Of a stretch of 64,000 nt of DNA, positions 11,310 to 24,328 are shown piece by piece. The stretch is from Nematostella vectensis. Lineage: Eukaryota; Cnidaria; Anthozoa; Actiniaria; Edwardsiidae. Under the pieces are notes generated by a model. That model made no database searches, was not told where the DNA came from, and saw nothing but the letters and a program-made list of their open reading frames with translations. The position numbers and the translations under genes were made by a program. Location of the stretch: assembly GCF_932526225.1 (NCBI RefSeq), contig NC_064036.1:18994953-19058952 (forward strand), given 5' to 3'. Each line of letters starts with the position of its first letter. The stretch's first letter is position 1.

Positions 11310-11331
11310 TGTGAAACTTCTGCTTCTACCA
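11225..11331 (-). CDS. Signal-peptide exon of neuropeptide gene 1
   Basis: The exon follows an acceptor after a pyrimidine-rich stretch (ACCACAG, AG at 11333-11332). ATG is at 11309-11307. It encodes 28 residues with a basic start and a hydrophobic core (LVLASALLVTA), then ECYRITDP, ending one base into a codon before GTAAGA. That phase fits the next peptide exon, giving Glu at the junction. The last part of this exon, with its donor, is duplicated immediately downstream in the intron. Confidence 0.7.
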
Positions 11332-13335
11332 CTGTGGTAGAATATAAATGAATCAATAGCGCCTCCCGATATATAACTCTGAGCAGACAAGCACCAAGCA
11401 CAGCCCCTACTTATAATTTACTGAGACAATACGAACCCAGCATGCCTTTATCCTCCCACGTCAATCCAATCGTGCGCGTCTTCGCACCTCATTTTCAAAT
11501 GAAAATCACCCAATATTTGCCGGACTCCTTGATGAGCGAACAGCTGAATAAATGAGTTATAAAGCGACTCTGCGCTACTGATCATCGTTCTGATATAGCT
11601 ACTGATATGCTGTTATTTCAGGGTAAAGACAAACGCTTATACACACAGGGCGTGTTTTGAAGTGTTTGGGATATAAAAATGCATGTATTCCTACCGTCGC
11701 CTCGAATTTGTTGCCAGGGCAATGTTTGTTTGGAAAGTTGTGAATGATTAAAAAAGTAGTTAAGTTCATGCAGTATTTAAAGCCACGCCTCCTACGTGAC
11801 TATTTTCCATAGAAAAGGTTTAGCCCCAAGGCAGGGGTGAAAACTATAGAAAACATCAACAAGTGACTACGGTGAGAAGCAAAGTATCTTTATAGGGACA
11901 CGGTTGTCACTAGGACTCAAGCGAATCGGTCAAAGACAAGCGCAACACAAGTGAGAATCGTTTAAACATAAGCGCAACACAAGTGAGAATCAGCCAAACG
12001 CAAGCGCAACACAAGTGAGAATCAGTCAAACACAAGCGCAACACAAGCGAGAATCATTCAAACGCAAGAGCAAGCAAATCGAGCTGTTACGTTCTTTTGC
12101 GCTTACTCTTGCGTTTGCTTTCCAGTGAGAATCGGAAATTTAAGAGCATTTCGCTTGAGTCCCAGTGAAAACCAAACTCGTGCGGTAAGTTGCGTCCCTG
12201 TTTTCAAACACAGAACGCCCGCGATCAATGTTTTTGATCACTTTATTATACGCATATTTGAGAACGTAGGTGGGGCTTGTTAATCACGAGAAATCGCTCG
12301 TCAGGTGTGAACATTTTAACGCACGAACGTCAGACTTTCTTTCAACACTACTGAGATACTGAATTCCTTTTCGCTATAACAATTAACGTGTTGCCGTAAA
12401 TTCAGCGTTTCAAAAAACTGTTCTCCTTATGAATTCGTGGCTAAAGGCTGCACACATTTTTCATGCCGACGACGAAAGACCCCCATAGCGAATAAAAAAA
12501 TATATATGAATACATCATTCCCGTCGATGAGCGTAGAATAAAAGGTGCGGCGTGCGGACATGTGAAAATAAAGGCTATCCCAAGATATAATGCCTTTTGC
12601 TTTGGAATGGAGGACGACGACAGCAGGTTTTGCAAAGGGGGAGGGGCTATATGTTTATTCGGGAGACCGTTTCGCGGTACATATCAGTTTAACAGGAGGT
12701 GATATCATTTAACATTGGTACCTTTCAGTGCCGCCCGCTCCCTTACCTTCATGGAGGCCCATGTGAATATTTTAATTATCCGTTGAATATATCCGTTTTG
12801 TTTCAGGATAAAAATTTCCAGGAAATGGTTCTCTGGGTATTAGATCTTTTGGCATTCGTATGCATGCCAAGAAATTTGATCATTTAGGTGCGAAGACCAA
12901 TGTGGATTAAATAATTGAGGGGAAAGGTTGAGAATACGGAAGGATATTAAGGTCGGTGTCACGATAATCGTTTTCCAGTAAGTTCTCTGGCATGCCACTT
13001 CATTGTATCAGTTTTACTAAATGTCATTTTTTATGTTAAAATTATGCAATTATATGGTCAATCATTAGATTCATTATTAAATGCATTAGATTCATGAAAG
13101 AAGTACTAGCGGCAAAATATTTATAGAGCAAAATCAACAAAACATTTCAAACAAACAGAGCTTTTTCCTCACACAACTTGATTAACTTATTGATTAACTC
13201 TGACGGCCATCATCTCAAGAGGCTCTTAAACTTTTGCATTGTATTAAGTTTATGCAAACGCTCCCAAGTGCGTCAAAATGGGTGCGTAAATGCGACGAAT
13301 GGGGAATTCTCGAGGAAATCAAGAGCATTACTTAC
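11332..13335 (-). other. Putative 5' UTR intron of neuropeptide gene 1
   Basis: No coding exon was recognised. It contains a short degenerate tandem repeat at about 11930-12075 (unit about 32 bp, core CGCAACACAAGTGAGAATC). Confidence 0.35.
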
Positions 13336-13424
13336 CAAACGGCTAAAGACAGAGCGGCAATGTCGTAAAGAGGCTTCCTTGCGTCTGACGAGTGACAAGT
13401 TCCTGAAATCTCGAGTCTTTTATA
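13336..13424 (-). promoter_or_regulatory. TATA box and non-coding first exon of neuropeptide gene 1
   Basis: On the minus strand TATAAAAG lies at 13424-13417. About 60 bases after the expected start site (near 13393) there is a strong donor, GTAAGTAA, at 13335. The exon between them has no ATG-led frame and would be a 5' UTR exon splicing to the acceptor before 11331. The same layout occurs at 27.2 and 29.7 kb. Confidence 0.5.
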
Positions 13425-13429
13425 CCTCA

Positions 13430-16138
13430 CAGGGTAATCTAATGAACATGCGTCCCGCCGAACGCAAGGAGCTCGCCATACCACCTGCGCATGCGCGCGG
13501 CTGGTTATACGCTAGCGCGCATGCGTAAGTCTGTTCAAATGGCGTTTGTTCTACTGACGTGTTTTGTTGAGGAGTGTGAGGCGATAATGAATGGTCATTT
13601 GCTAGGTTAAAACTCCCACTGCGAACGACTTCTAATATCATCGCTTTACTTCTCATTATCGTCGCACCAGCCGCTTGTTTCTCATCCAAGTTGATAACAT
13701 CCCGTTGGTAGCGTTTCCTAGCTTCGTGTTCGCCGTCGACTCTCCATAGAGCACGCTACGAAATGATCAAGTCTTCCTAATGTATCTATTGTCGCTATAT
13801 GATCTGCGTGTTGATGTAATAACGGAAATTCAAGCTTTGGATGAAAAATAATGTTAAATAGGCAAAGGCTGCATTTAATATCAAGTAGAGATCGAGAAAT
13901 ATTATCAGACATCAGAAGAAAACCCACTTCTCAAACTTTCTACGTAGTAACGAAATTTCACAAGCATTTCTTAGTCATTTGTTAGCCATGGTTGATATGA
14001 ATCAAATTGTGTAATTAAAGTGTTAAGTGTTGTAAGTTTGTTCCCGCTTTCAAAATTAAATAAAAACTCATTAACTAATGTCTCTGTATTAATTGCGATA
14101 GCGGTTTGAGGTCATCGACCGAGAAGAATCTGTAAAACCCAATTAAATCGGTGCAATTACATTCAAGAAGAACTATACGAGCTCTCCCGGTCACTAATTA
14201 ATAGTAAAATGTGGTATTGTTAAATGTCAATTAGCCGGCACCCACTAGCACCAGAGGATTAAACCTTAAAATGAATTTTCCTTAGAAAACCTTGTAAGTA
14301 CTGTTTTATTGTTACTCTTTAAGATGCGAAAAAGCTAAGATATGAATTGTTCTAATAGTCGATTTATAGTTTGAATTAAAAGCTGATTTAATTGTAAACA
14401 ATTTACATGATAAAGCATGTTATGTGCAGAACTTCAGCACTTATTAAAAAATACTTGTCGATTTGCGATTTGCAGTTAGGATCCATGCTTTAACTAAAAA
14501 AAACAGTTTAGACGATAACCCAAGTTATATGCACTTTAACAACACTAAAGAAACACAGGGGTATAGGCTATCATTACTTCTTAAACTGTGAAAAGATTTT
14601 ACAAATAAAATTAAAAGAAATGCAAAGGAAAAGCGAGGATATGCGGAACTTATAAACGGAACTTTTTGTCTAAGTCTTATCCTAGTCCTGACCGCCTATA
14701 TTTACACATTGCTATCGCGAATTTCCATTTAATCAGGCACGATAAAATTATTTGAACTTGCGGGCATAACATGTTATTTACGACAAAACAGCGGAAGAAA
14801 AGAACGTTTATTATAAACAAGACAAGCTTAGAAACAACAAGCCCTTAAACGAAAAGTGCCATTACAGGACTTTTGGTGTTCCCCGCCCCGAACGAGAGGC
14901 TGTCTCGCTAAGGTTTAAGGGTTAAACAGTGGGTAACTCCATCTAAGATAAGCCCACACGAGTTTGAGATAATCGCTATATCTTCCGTGGTTAACCTCCC
15001 CTGTTACGAAGGGAGAGACTATTGGTGACATAATCAGCAAAACAACGGGTATCCCCCGTCACCAAACCCGCGCACGATTTTAATTTCCTGATGCGACGGC
15101 AGGAGTAAGAAACGAGGGTAAGACGACTTCCAGTTGAATGAGATGACGAGAGCAATTTACAGATTTAAAAGGTAATTGAGAAAAAAACGTACCAGACTAC
15201 CAGTACAACAACTTTTTCTTTATATGAAGAAAACAAATCAATTTAGTTGGCTTTCTACTTTTTAGAAATGTTATGTTATAACGTGTAATGACAAGGAGAA
15301 ATAAAAGGAAAGAAGAAATTAAAATACTGTCTAAACGTGAGATGACAATTATAAAATCATTTTAGAAAGCCTAGTATGAAAAAAATCCAAAACAATCTGC
15401 GAAGTTTCAGATGCAAAGAAAACGTGCAAATGTTACTAATGACTGCGTGATAACTCCCGTGGTAAGGCAGCCTCCTTAACGCATGTTTTTAAACACGATG
15501 TTCCGTTATAAAACTGCTAACGCACATTTTGATAAAGCAAATCCCACTTTGTATGCAAATCTACCGTCCGTCTCCTTTTTATTAGAAAGGGCGTCCTGTC
15601 ATCCCCAGTCCCCCATTACCAAGTCACACTCGAGAGCCCACTCCCATCGGTCTTTGCGAGCACTCGGGTGTGAGACAACATGATAAGAAGGCGATGAAAT
15701 AGCGAAATTGCGTCTGAAATAGCAAAGTTCTGTTTTTACAAGAAGACTTCAAAATAATCTTTCATTGGTACCCAAAACAGCAATATTTCAGATATTTGAT
15801 GTAGAAGTTTCTCGGTTGCTTTTGCGTAATGGAAGTGGATGGAGTGACTGGTGACATGTCGCCTAATCAAATGGTGACATGGTTTGCATTTTGTACGGGC
15901 GAATTTATCACGAAACTGCGTATGGAGAAGAGTTTTATTGGCCAACCTTAAAAACTATAAAATATAAATAAACCATGCCTTTGTAAAACCCGTCTCCGGA
16001 CTAACATCTCCAATCCGATGAACGTCCTTGTAGGACACAGTGTCTTCTAGGCGCTTTTTCCGCCAAAATGCACGCATCAATCATCAACAGTAGACAAGAA
16101 TCATCACCGGCCCGGGTTTCCTCTTGCTCAAAACCGGT
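13430..16138. other. No gene recognised
   Basis: A/T-rich sequence between the gene 1 promoter and the satellite block. The frames present are short and show no family features. A GC-rich patch with GCGCATGCGCGC lies at 13485-13525. Confidence 0.4.
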
Positions 16139-17957
16139 CTGGATGAGAGTAGGATGACTAGGTCTGCATGAGAGTAGGATGACTAGGTCTGCATGAGAGT
16201 AGGATGACTAGGTCTGCATGAGAGTATGATGACTAGGTCTGCATGATTAGGATGACTAGGTCTGCATGAGAGTAGGATGACTAGGTCTGCATGAGAGTAG
16301 GATGACTAGGTCTGCATGAGAGTAGCATGACTAGGTCTGCATGAGAGTAGGATGACTAGGTCTGCATGATTAGGATGACTAGGTCTGCATGAGAGTATGA
16401 TGACTAGATCTGCATGAGAGTAGGGTGACTAGGTCTGCACGAGAGTAAGATGACTAGGTCTGCATGAGAGTAGGATGACAGGTCTGCATGAGAGTAGGAT
16501 GACTAGGTCTGCATGAGAGTAGGATGACTAGATCTGCATGAGAGTAGGGTGACTAGGTCTGCACGAGAGTAAGATGACTAGGTCTGCATGAGAGTAGGAT
16601 GACAGGTCTGCATGAGAGTATGATGACTAGGTCTGCATGAGAGTAGGATGACTAGGTCTGCATAAGAGTAGGATGACTAGGTCTGCATGAGAGTAGGATG
16701 ACTAGGTCTGCATGAGAGTAGGATGACTAGGTCTGCATGAGAGTAGGATGACAGGTCTGCATGAGAGTAGGATGACTAGGTCTGCATGAGAGTAGGATGA
16801 CTAGGTCTGCATGAGCGTAGGATGACTAGGTCTGGATGAGAGTAGAATGACTAGGTCTGCACGAGAGTAAGATGACTAGGTCTGCATGAGAGTGGGATGA
16901 CTAGGTCTGCATGAGAGTAGGATGACTAGGTCTGCATGAGAGTAAGATGACTAGGTCTGCATGAGAGTAGGATGACTCGGTCTGCATGAGAAAAAGCTGA
17001 ATAGGTCTGCATGAGAGAAAGCTGACTAGGTCTGCATGATAATAATATGACTAGGTCTGCATGAGAGTAGGATGACTAGGTCTGCATGAGAGTATGATGA
17101 CTAGGTCTGCATAAGAGAAGGATGACAGGTCTGCATGAGAGTAGGATGACTGGGTCTGCATGATTAGGATGACTAGGTCTGCATGAGAGTAAGATGACTA
17201 GGTCTGCATGAGTAGGATGACTAGGTCTGCATGAGAGTAGGATGACAGGTCTGCATGAGAGTAGGATGACTAGGTCTGCATGAAAGTAGGATGACTAGGT
17301 CTGCATGAGAGTAGGATGACTAGATCTGCATGAGAGTAAGGTGACTAGGTCTGCATGAGAGTAGGATGACTAGATCTGCATGAAAGTAGGATGACTAGGT
17401 CTGCATGAGAGTAAGATGACTAGGTCTGCATGAGAGAAAGCTGACTAGGTCTGCATGAGAGTAAGATGACTAGGTCTGCATGAGAGTAAGATGACTAGGT
17501 CTGCATGAGAGTAGGATGACTAGGTCTGCATGAGAGTAAGATGACTAGGTCTGAATGAGAGTATGATGACTAGGTCTGCATGAGAGTAAGATGATTAGGT
17601 CTGCATGAGAGTAGGATGACTCGGTCTGCATGAGAGTAAGATGACTAGGTCTGCATGAGAGTAAGATGACTAGGTCTGCATGAGAGTAAGATGACTAGGT
17701 CTGCATGAGAGTAAGATGACTAGGTCTGCATGAGTCGGATGACTAGGTCTGCATAAGAGTAGGATGACTAGGTCTGCATGAGAGTAGGATGACAGGTCTG
17801 CATGAGAGTAGGATGACTAGGTCTGCATGAGAGTAGGATGACTAGGTCTGCATGATTAGGATGACTAGGTCTGCATGAGTAGGATGACTAGGTCTGCATG
17901 AGAGTAAGATGACTAGGTCTGCATGAGAGTAAGATGACTAGGTCTGCATGAGAGTAG
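16139..17957 (+). repeat. 25-bp satellite array, forward orientation
   Basis: About 70 copies, core GACTAGGTCTGCATGAGAGT, with some shortened units. Confidence 0.95.
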
Positions 17958-20900
17958 GATGCAGACCTAGTCATGTTACTCTCATGCAGACCTAGTCATC
18001 ATACTCTCATGCAGACCTAGTCATCCTACTCTCATGCAGACCTAGTCATCCTACTCTCATGCAGACCTAGTCATCCTATTCTCATGCAGACCTAGTCATC
18101 CTACTCTCATCCAGACCTAGTCATCCTACTCTCATGCAGACCTAGTCATCCTACTCTCATGCAGACCTAGTCATCCTACTCTTATGCAGACCTAGTCATC
18201 CTACTCATGCAGACCTGGTCATCTTACTCTCATGCAGATCTTGTCATCCTACTCTCATGCAGACCTAGTCATCCTACTCTCATGCAGACCTAGTCATCAT
18301 ACTCTCATGCAGACCTAGTCATCCTACTCTCATGCAGACCTAGTCATCCTACTCTCATGCAGACCTAGTCATCCTACTCTCATGCAGACCTAGTCATCCT
18401 ACTATCATGCAGACCTAGTCATCATACTCTCATGCAGACCTGGTCATCCTACTCTCATGCAGGCCTAGTCATCTTACTCTCATGCAGACCTAGTCATATT
18501 ATTATCATGCAGACCTAGTCAGCTTTCTCTCATGCAGACCTATTCAGCTTTCTCTCATGCAAACCTAGTCACCCTACTCTCATGCAGACCTAGTCATCTA
18601 ATCATGCAGACCTAGTCATCCTATTCATGCAGACCTAGTCATATTACTAGTCATCGTACTCTCATGCAGACCTAGTCATCCTACTCTCATGCAGATCTAG
18701 TCATCCTACTCTCATGCAGACCTAGTCATCCTACTCTCATGCAGACCGAGTCATCCTACTCATTCAGACCTAGTCATCCTAATCTCTTGCAGACCTAGTC
18801 ATCCTACTCTCATGCAGACATAGTCATCTTACTCTCATTCAGACCTAGTCATCCTATTCTCATGCAGACCTAGTCATCCTACTCTCATGCAGACCTAGTC
18901 ATCCTATTCTCATGCAGACCTAGTCATCCTACTCTCATGCAGACCTGTCATCCTACTCTCATGCAGACCTAGTCATATTACTCTCATGCAGACCTAGTCA
19001 TCATACTCTCATGCAGACCTAGTCATCCTACTCTCATGCAGACCGAGTCATCCTACTCATTCAGACCTAGTCATCCTAATCTCTTGCAGACCTAGTCATC
19101 CTACTCTCATGCAGACATAGTCATCTTACTCTCATTCAGACCTAGTCATCCTATTCTCATGCAGACCTAGTCATCCTACTCTCATGCAGACCTAGTCATC
19201 CTACTCTCATGCAGACCTAGTCATCCTACTCTCATGCAGACCTGTCATCCTACTCTCATGCAGACCTAGTCATATTACTCTCATGCAGACCTAGTCATCA
19301 TACTCTCATGCAGACCTTGTCATCCTACTCTCATGCAGACCTAGTCATCCTACTCTCATGCAGACCTAGTCATCTTACTCTCATGCAGACCTTGTCATCC
19401 TACTCTCATGCAGACCTAGTCATCCTACTCTCATGCAGACCTAGTCATCCTACTCTCATGCAGACCTAGTCATCCTACTCTCATGCAGACATAGTCATCT
19501 TACTCTCATTCAGACCTAGTCATCCTATTCTCATGCAGACCTAGTCATCCTACTCTCATGCAGACCTAGTCATCCTACTCTCATGCAGACCTAGTCATCC
19601 TACTCTCATGCAGACCTGTCATCCTACTCTCATGCAGACCTAGTCATATTACTCTCATGCAGACCTAGTCATCATACTCTCATGCAGACCTTGTCATCCT
19701 ACTCTCATGCAGACCTGTCATCCTACTCTCATTCAGACCTAGTCATCATACTCTCATTCAGACCTAGTCATCATACTCTCATGCAGACCTAGTCATCCTA
19801 ATCATGCAGACCTAGACATCATACTCTCATGCAGATCTAGTCATCCTACTCTCATGCAGACCTAGTCATCCTACTCTCATGCAGACCTAGTCATCCTACT
19901 CTCATGCAGACCTAGTCATCCTACTCTCATGCAGACCTGTCATCCTACTCTCATGCAGACCTAGTCATATTACTCTCATGCAGACCTAGTCATCATACTC
20001 TCATTCAGACCTAGTCATCCTACTCTCATGCAGACCTGTCATCCTTCTCTTATGCAGACCTAGTCATATTACTCTCATGCAGACCTAGTCACCCTACTCT
20101 CATTCAGACCTAGTCATCCTACTCTCATGCAGATCTTGTCATCCTACTCTCATGCAGACCTGTCATCCTACTCTCATGCAGACCTAGTCATATTACTCTC
20201 ATGCAGACCTAGTCATCATACTCTCATGCAGACCTAGTCATCCTACTCTCATGCAGACCGAGTCATCCTACTCATTCAGACCTAGTCATCCTAATCTCTT
20301 GCAGACCTAGTCATCCTACTCTCATGCAGACATAGTCATCTTACTCTCATTCAGACCTAGTCATCCTATTCTCATGCAGACCTAGTCATCCTACTCTCAT
20401 GCAGACCTAGTCATCCTACTCTCATGCAGACCTAGTCATCCTACTCTCATGCAGACCTGTCATCCTACTCTCATGCAGACCTAGTCATATTACTCTCATG
20501 CAGACCTAGTCATCATACTCTCATGCAGACCTTGTCATCCTACTCTCATGCAGACCTAGTCATCCTACTCTCATGCAGACCTAGTCATCTTACTCTCATG
20601 CAGACCTTGTCATCCTACTCTCATGCAGACCTAGTCATCCTACTCTCATGCAGACCTAGTCATCCTACTCTCATGCAGACCTAGTCATCCTACTCTCATG
20701 CAGACATAGTCATCTTACTCTCATTCAGACCTAGTCATCCTATTCTCATGCAGACCTAGTCATCCTACTCTCATGCAGACCTAGTCATCCTACTCTCATG
20801 CAGACCTAGTCATCCTACTCTCATGCAGACCTGTCATCCTACTCTCATGCAGACCTAGTCATATTACTCTCATGCAGACCTAGTCATCATACTCTCATGC

Positions 20901-21772
20901 AGACCTTGTCATCCTACTCTCATGCAGACCTGTCATCCTACTCTCATTCAGACCTAGTCATCATACTCTCATTCAGACCTAGTCATCATACTCTCATGCA
21001 GACCTAGTCATCCTAATCATGCAGACCTAGACATCATACTCTCATGCAGATCTAGTCATCCTACTCTCATGCAGACCTAGTCATCCTACTCTCATGCAGA
21101 CCTAGTCATCCTACTCTCATGCAGACCTAGTCATCCTACTCTCATGCAGACCTGTCATCCTACTCTCATGCAGACCTAGTCATATTACTCTCATGCAGAC
21201 CTAGTCATCATACTCTCATTCAGACCTAGTCATCCTACTCTCATGCAGACCTGTCATCCTTCTCTTATGCAGACCTAGTCATATTACTCTCATGCAGACC
21301 TAGTCACCCTACTCTCATTCAGACCTAGTCATCCTACTCTCATGCAGATCTTGTCATCCTACTCTCATGCAGACCTGTCATCCTACTCTCATTCAGACCT
21401 AGTCATCATACTCTCATTCAGACCTAGTCATCATACTCTCATGCAGACCTAGTCATCATACTCTCATTCAGACCTTGTCATCCTACTCTCATGCAGATCT
21501 TGTCATCCTACTCTCATGCAGACCTGTCATCCTACTCTCATTCAGACCTAGTCATCATACTCTCATTCAGACCTAGTCATCATACTCTCATGCAGACCTA
21601 GTCATCCTAATCATGCAGACCTAGACATCATACTCTCATGCAGATCTAGTCATCATACTCTCATGCAGACCTAGTCATCCTAATCATGCAGACCTAGTCA
21701 TCATACTCTCATTCAGACCTAGTCATCATACTCTTATGCAGACCTAGTCATCTTATTCTCATGCAGATCTAG
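17958..21772 (-). repeat. Same 25-bp satellite array, inverted
   Basis: About 150 copies in the opposite orientation (ATGCAGACCTAGTCATCC...). Long blocks recur, for example a run with the variants CATTCAGACC and CTCTTGCAGACC near 18770, 19060 and 20270, showing higher-order duplication. Confidence 0.95.
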
Positions 21773-21774
21773 TA

Positions 21775-23880
21775 AAGAACCACGTCTAGATGAAAGGGCT
21801 ACGTTTGGGGCAAAGGGCCACGTCAAGAAGAAGGGCTAAGTTTACGGCAAAGTGATACGTCTAGAAGAAAGGGCTAAGTTTGGGGTACAGGGCCACGTCA
21901 AGAGGAAGGGCTAAGTTTACGGCAAAGTGATACGTCTAGAAGAAAGTGCTAAGTTTGGGGTACAGGGCTACGTTTAGAAGAAAAGGGCTACGTATGGCCA
22001 CACCTAGAAGAAAGGTCTAGGTTTGGGGCAAAGGGCCACGTCTAGAAGAAAGTTCCAAGTTTTGGCCAGAGCCACGTCTTAGAAGAAAGTGCTAAGTTTG
22101 GGGGCAAAGAACCACGTCTAGATGAAAGGGCTAAGTTCGCGGCAAAGTGCTACGTCTAAAAGAAAGGTCTAAGTTTGGGGTAAAGGGCCACCTTTAGAAG
22201 AAAGGGCTAATTTGGGGCAAAGGGCCACCTCTAGAAGAAAGGACTAAGTTTGGGGCAAAGGGCCACGTCTTGGAGAAAGGGAAAAGTTTGGGAAAAAGGA
22301 CCACGCCTAGAAAAAAAGGGCTTATTTTGCGACAAAGAGCTTCGTCTAGAAGAAAGGGCAAAGTTTGGTGTAAAGGGTCACGTCTAGAAGAAAGGGCTAA
22401 GTTTTGGGCAAAGTGATACGCCTTGAAGAAGGGGCTAAGTTTGGGGCAAAGGGCCACGTCTAGAAGAAAGGGCTAAGTTTGGGGTAAAGAACCACGTCTA
22501 GATGAAAGGGCTACGTTTGGGGCAAAGGGCCACGTCAAGAAGAAGGGCTAAGTTTACGGCAAAGTGATACGTCTAGAAGAAAGGGCTAAGTTTGGGGTAC
22601 AGGGCTACGTCTAGAAGAAAAGGGCTAAGTATTGCCACACATAGAAGAAAGGTCTAGGTTTGGGGCAAAGGGCCACGTCTAGAAGAAAGTTCTAAGTTTT
22701 GGCCAGAGCCACGTCCTAGAAGAAAGTGCTAAGTTTGGGGCAAAGAACCACGACTAGATGAAAGGGCTAAGATCGCGGCAAAGTGCTACGTCTAAAAAGA
22801 AAGGTCTAAGTTTGGGTTAAAGGGCCACCTTTAGAAGAAAGGGCTAATTTGGGGCAAAGGGCCACCTCTAGGAGAAAGGGCTAAGTTTGGGGCAAAGGGC
22901 CACGTCTTGGAGAAAGGGAAAAGTTTGGGAAGGTCTAAAAAGGTCTAAGTTTGGGTTAAAGGGCCACCTTTAGAAGAAAGGGCTAATTTGGGGCAAAGGG
23001 CCACCTCTAGGAGAAAGGGCTAAGTTTGGGGCAAAGGGCCACGTCTTGGAGAAAGGGAAAAGTTTGGGAAAAAGGACCACGTCTAGAAAAAATGGGCTTA
23101 TTTTGAGACAGAGCTTCTTCTAGAAGAAAGGGCAAAGCTTGGTGTAAAGGGCCACGTCTAGAAGAAAGGGCTAAGTTTGGGGCAAAGAACCACGTCTAGA
23201 AGAAATGGCAAAGTTTGGGGCATAGGGCCACGTCTAGAAGAAAGGTCTAAGTTTGGGGCAAAGGGCCACGTCAAGAAGAAATGGCAAAGTTTGAGGTAAA
23301 GGGCTACCTCTAGAAGAAATGGCAAAGTTTGGGGTAAAGGGCCACGTCTAGAAGAAAGAGCTAAGTTTGGGGCAAAGGGCCACGTCAAAAAGAAATGGCA
23401 AAGTTTGGGGCAAAGGGCCACGTCTAGAAGAAATGGCAAAGTTTGAGGTAAAGGGCTACCTCTAGAAGAAATGGCAAAGTTTAGGGTAAAGGGCCACGTC
23501 TTGAAGAAAGGGCTAAGTTTGGGGCAAAGGGCTACGTCCTAAAGAGAGGGATAAGTTTGCGGCAAAGTGCCACGTCTAGAAGAAAGGGCTAAGTTTGGGG
23601 CAAAGAGCCACGTCTAGAAGAAAGGGCTAAGTTTGGGGCAAAGGGCTACGTCTTGAAGAATGGAATATGTTTGCGGCAAAAGGCCACGTCTACAAGAAAG
23701 GTCTAAGTGAGGGGCAAAGAGCTACGTCTCAGAAGAAAGGGCTAAGTTTGGGGCAAAGGGCTACGTCTAGAAGACAGGACTGAGTTTGGGACAACGGACT
23801 ACCTCTTGAAGAAAGGGATATGTTTGGGTGAACGGTCTACGTCTGTCAGAAAGGGCTACGCCAAAGACAAATTGCTATGT
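21775..23880 (+). repeat. 38-bp degenerate satellite array
   Basis: The core is AGAAAGGGCTAAGTTTGGGG followed by a CAAAGGGCCACGTCT-like part; roughly 55 copies. Blocks of about 700 bases are repeated (21.8-22.5 kb against 22.5-23.1 kb). Confidence 0.9.
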
Positions 23881-24104
23881 CTGGGACTAGTTTACCTACA
23901 GCGGGGACTCGATCAACTACACATTTTACTAGAACTCATTTATATTATATTACACGGAGAACAAACCTAAATGGTATAATACAGTTAACCTAAAACAATG
24001 GCTGCCGCATGGGCAACGGTCAGCGGCAGATCGATGCGCCTGTCTTTTGGTGCTACGGCACTTAGTGGTGTCTGGTTTGACTTCTACTTTTCTTCCTTGA
24101 AGGA

Positions 24105-24285
24105 CCTAAAAACAATAAATAAAACTTGGTGTAACGATCGAGTTCCTTGGCTCTTAGACGAGGTAGTTCTTGCCCATAAATCGTTTGTTAATAAATAGAA
24201 CATGGTATAACTATCCCGTTCCTTGGCTCTTAGATAATTTACTTCTTAACCATAATTACAACATGGTATGACTATCGAGCTCCTC
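24105..24285 (+). repeat. Degenerate tandem triplication, about 85-bp unit
   Basis: Copies share TTCCTTGGCTCTTAGA and a TGGTATAACTATC-like segment. Confidence 0.5.
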
Positions 24286-24328
24286 AATGTTTCTTGAGAC
24301 ATCGACAACATTCAGATATTGTATTTAC

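Noticed and set aside
13420..13689. 89-codon minus-strand frame upstream of neuropeptide gene 1
   Set aside because: No recognisable domain, and it overlaps the TATA-box region; treated as chance.
16139..23880. CRISPR-like array
   Set aside because: The repeats are contiguous with no unique spacers, and the genome is eukaryotic; these are satellites.
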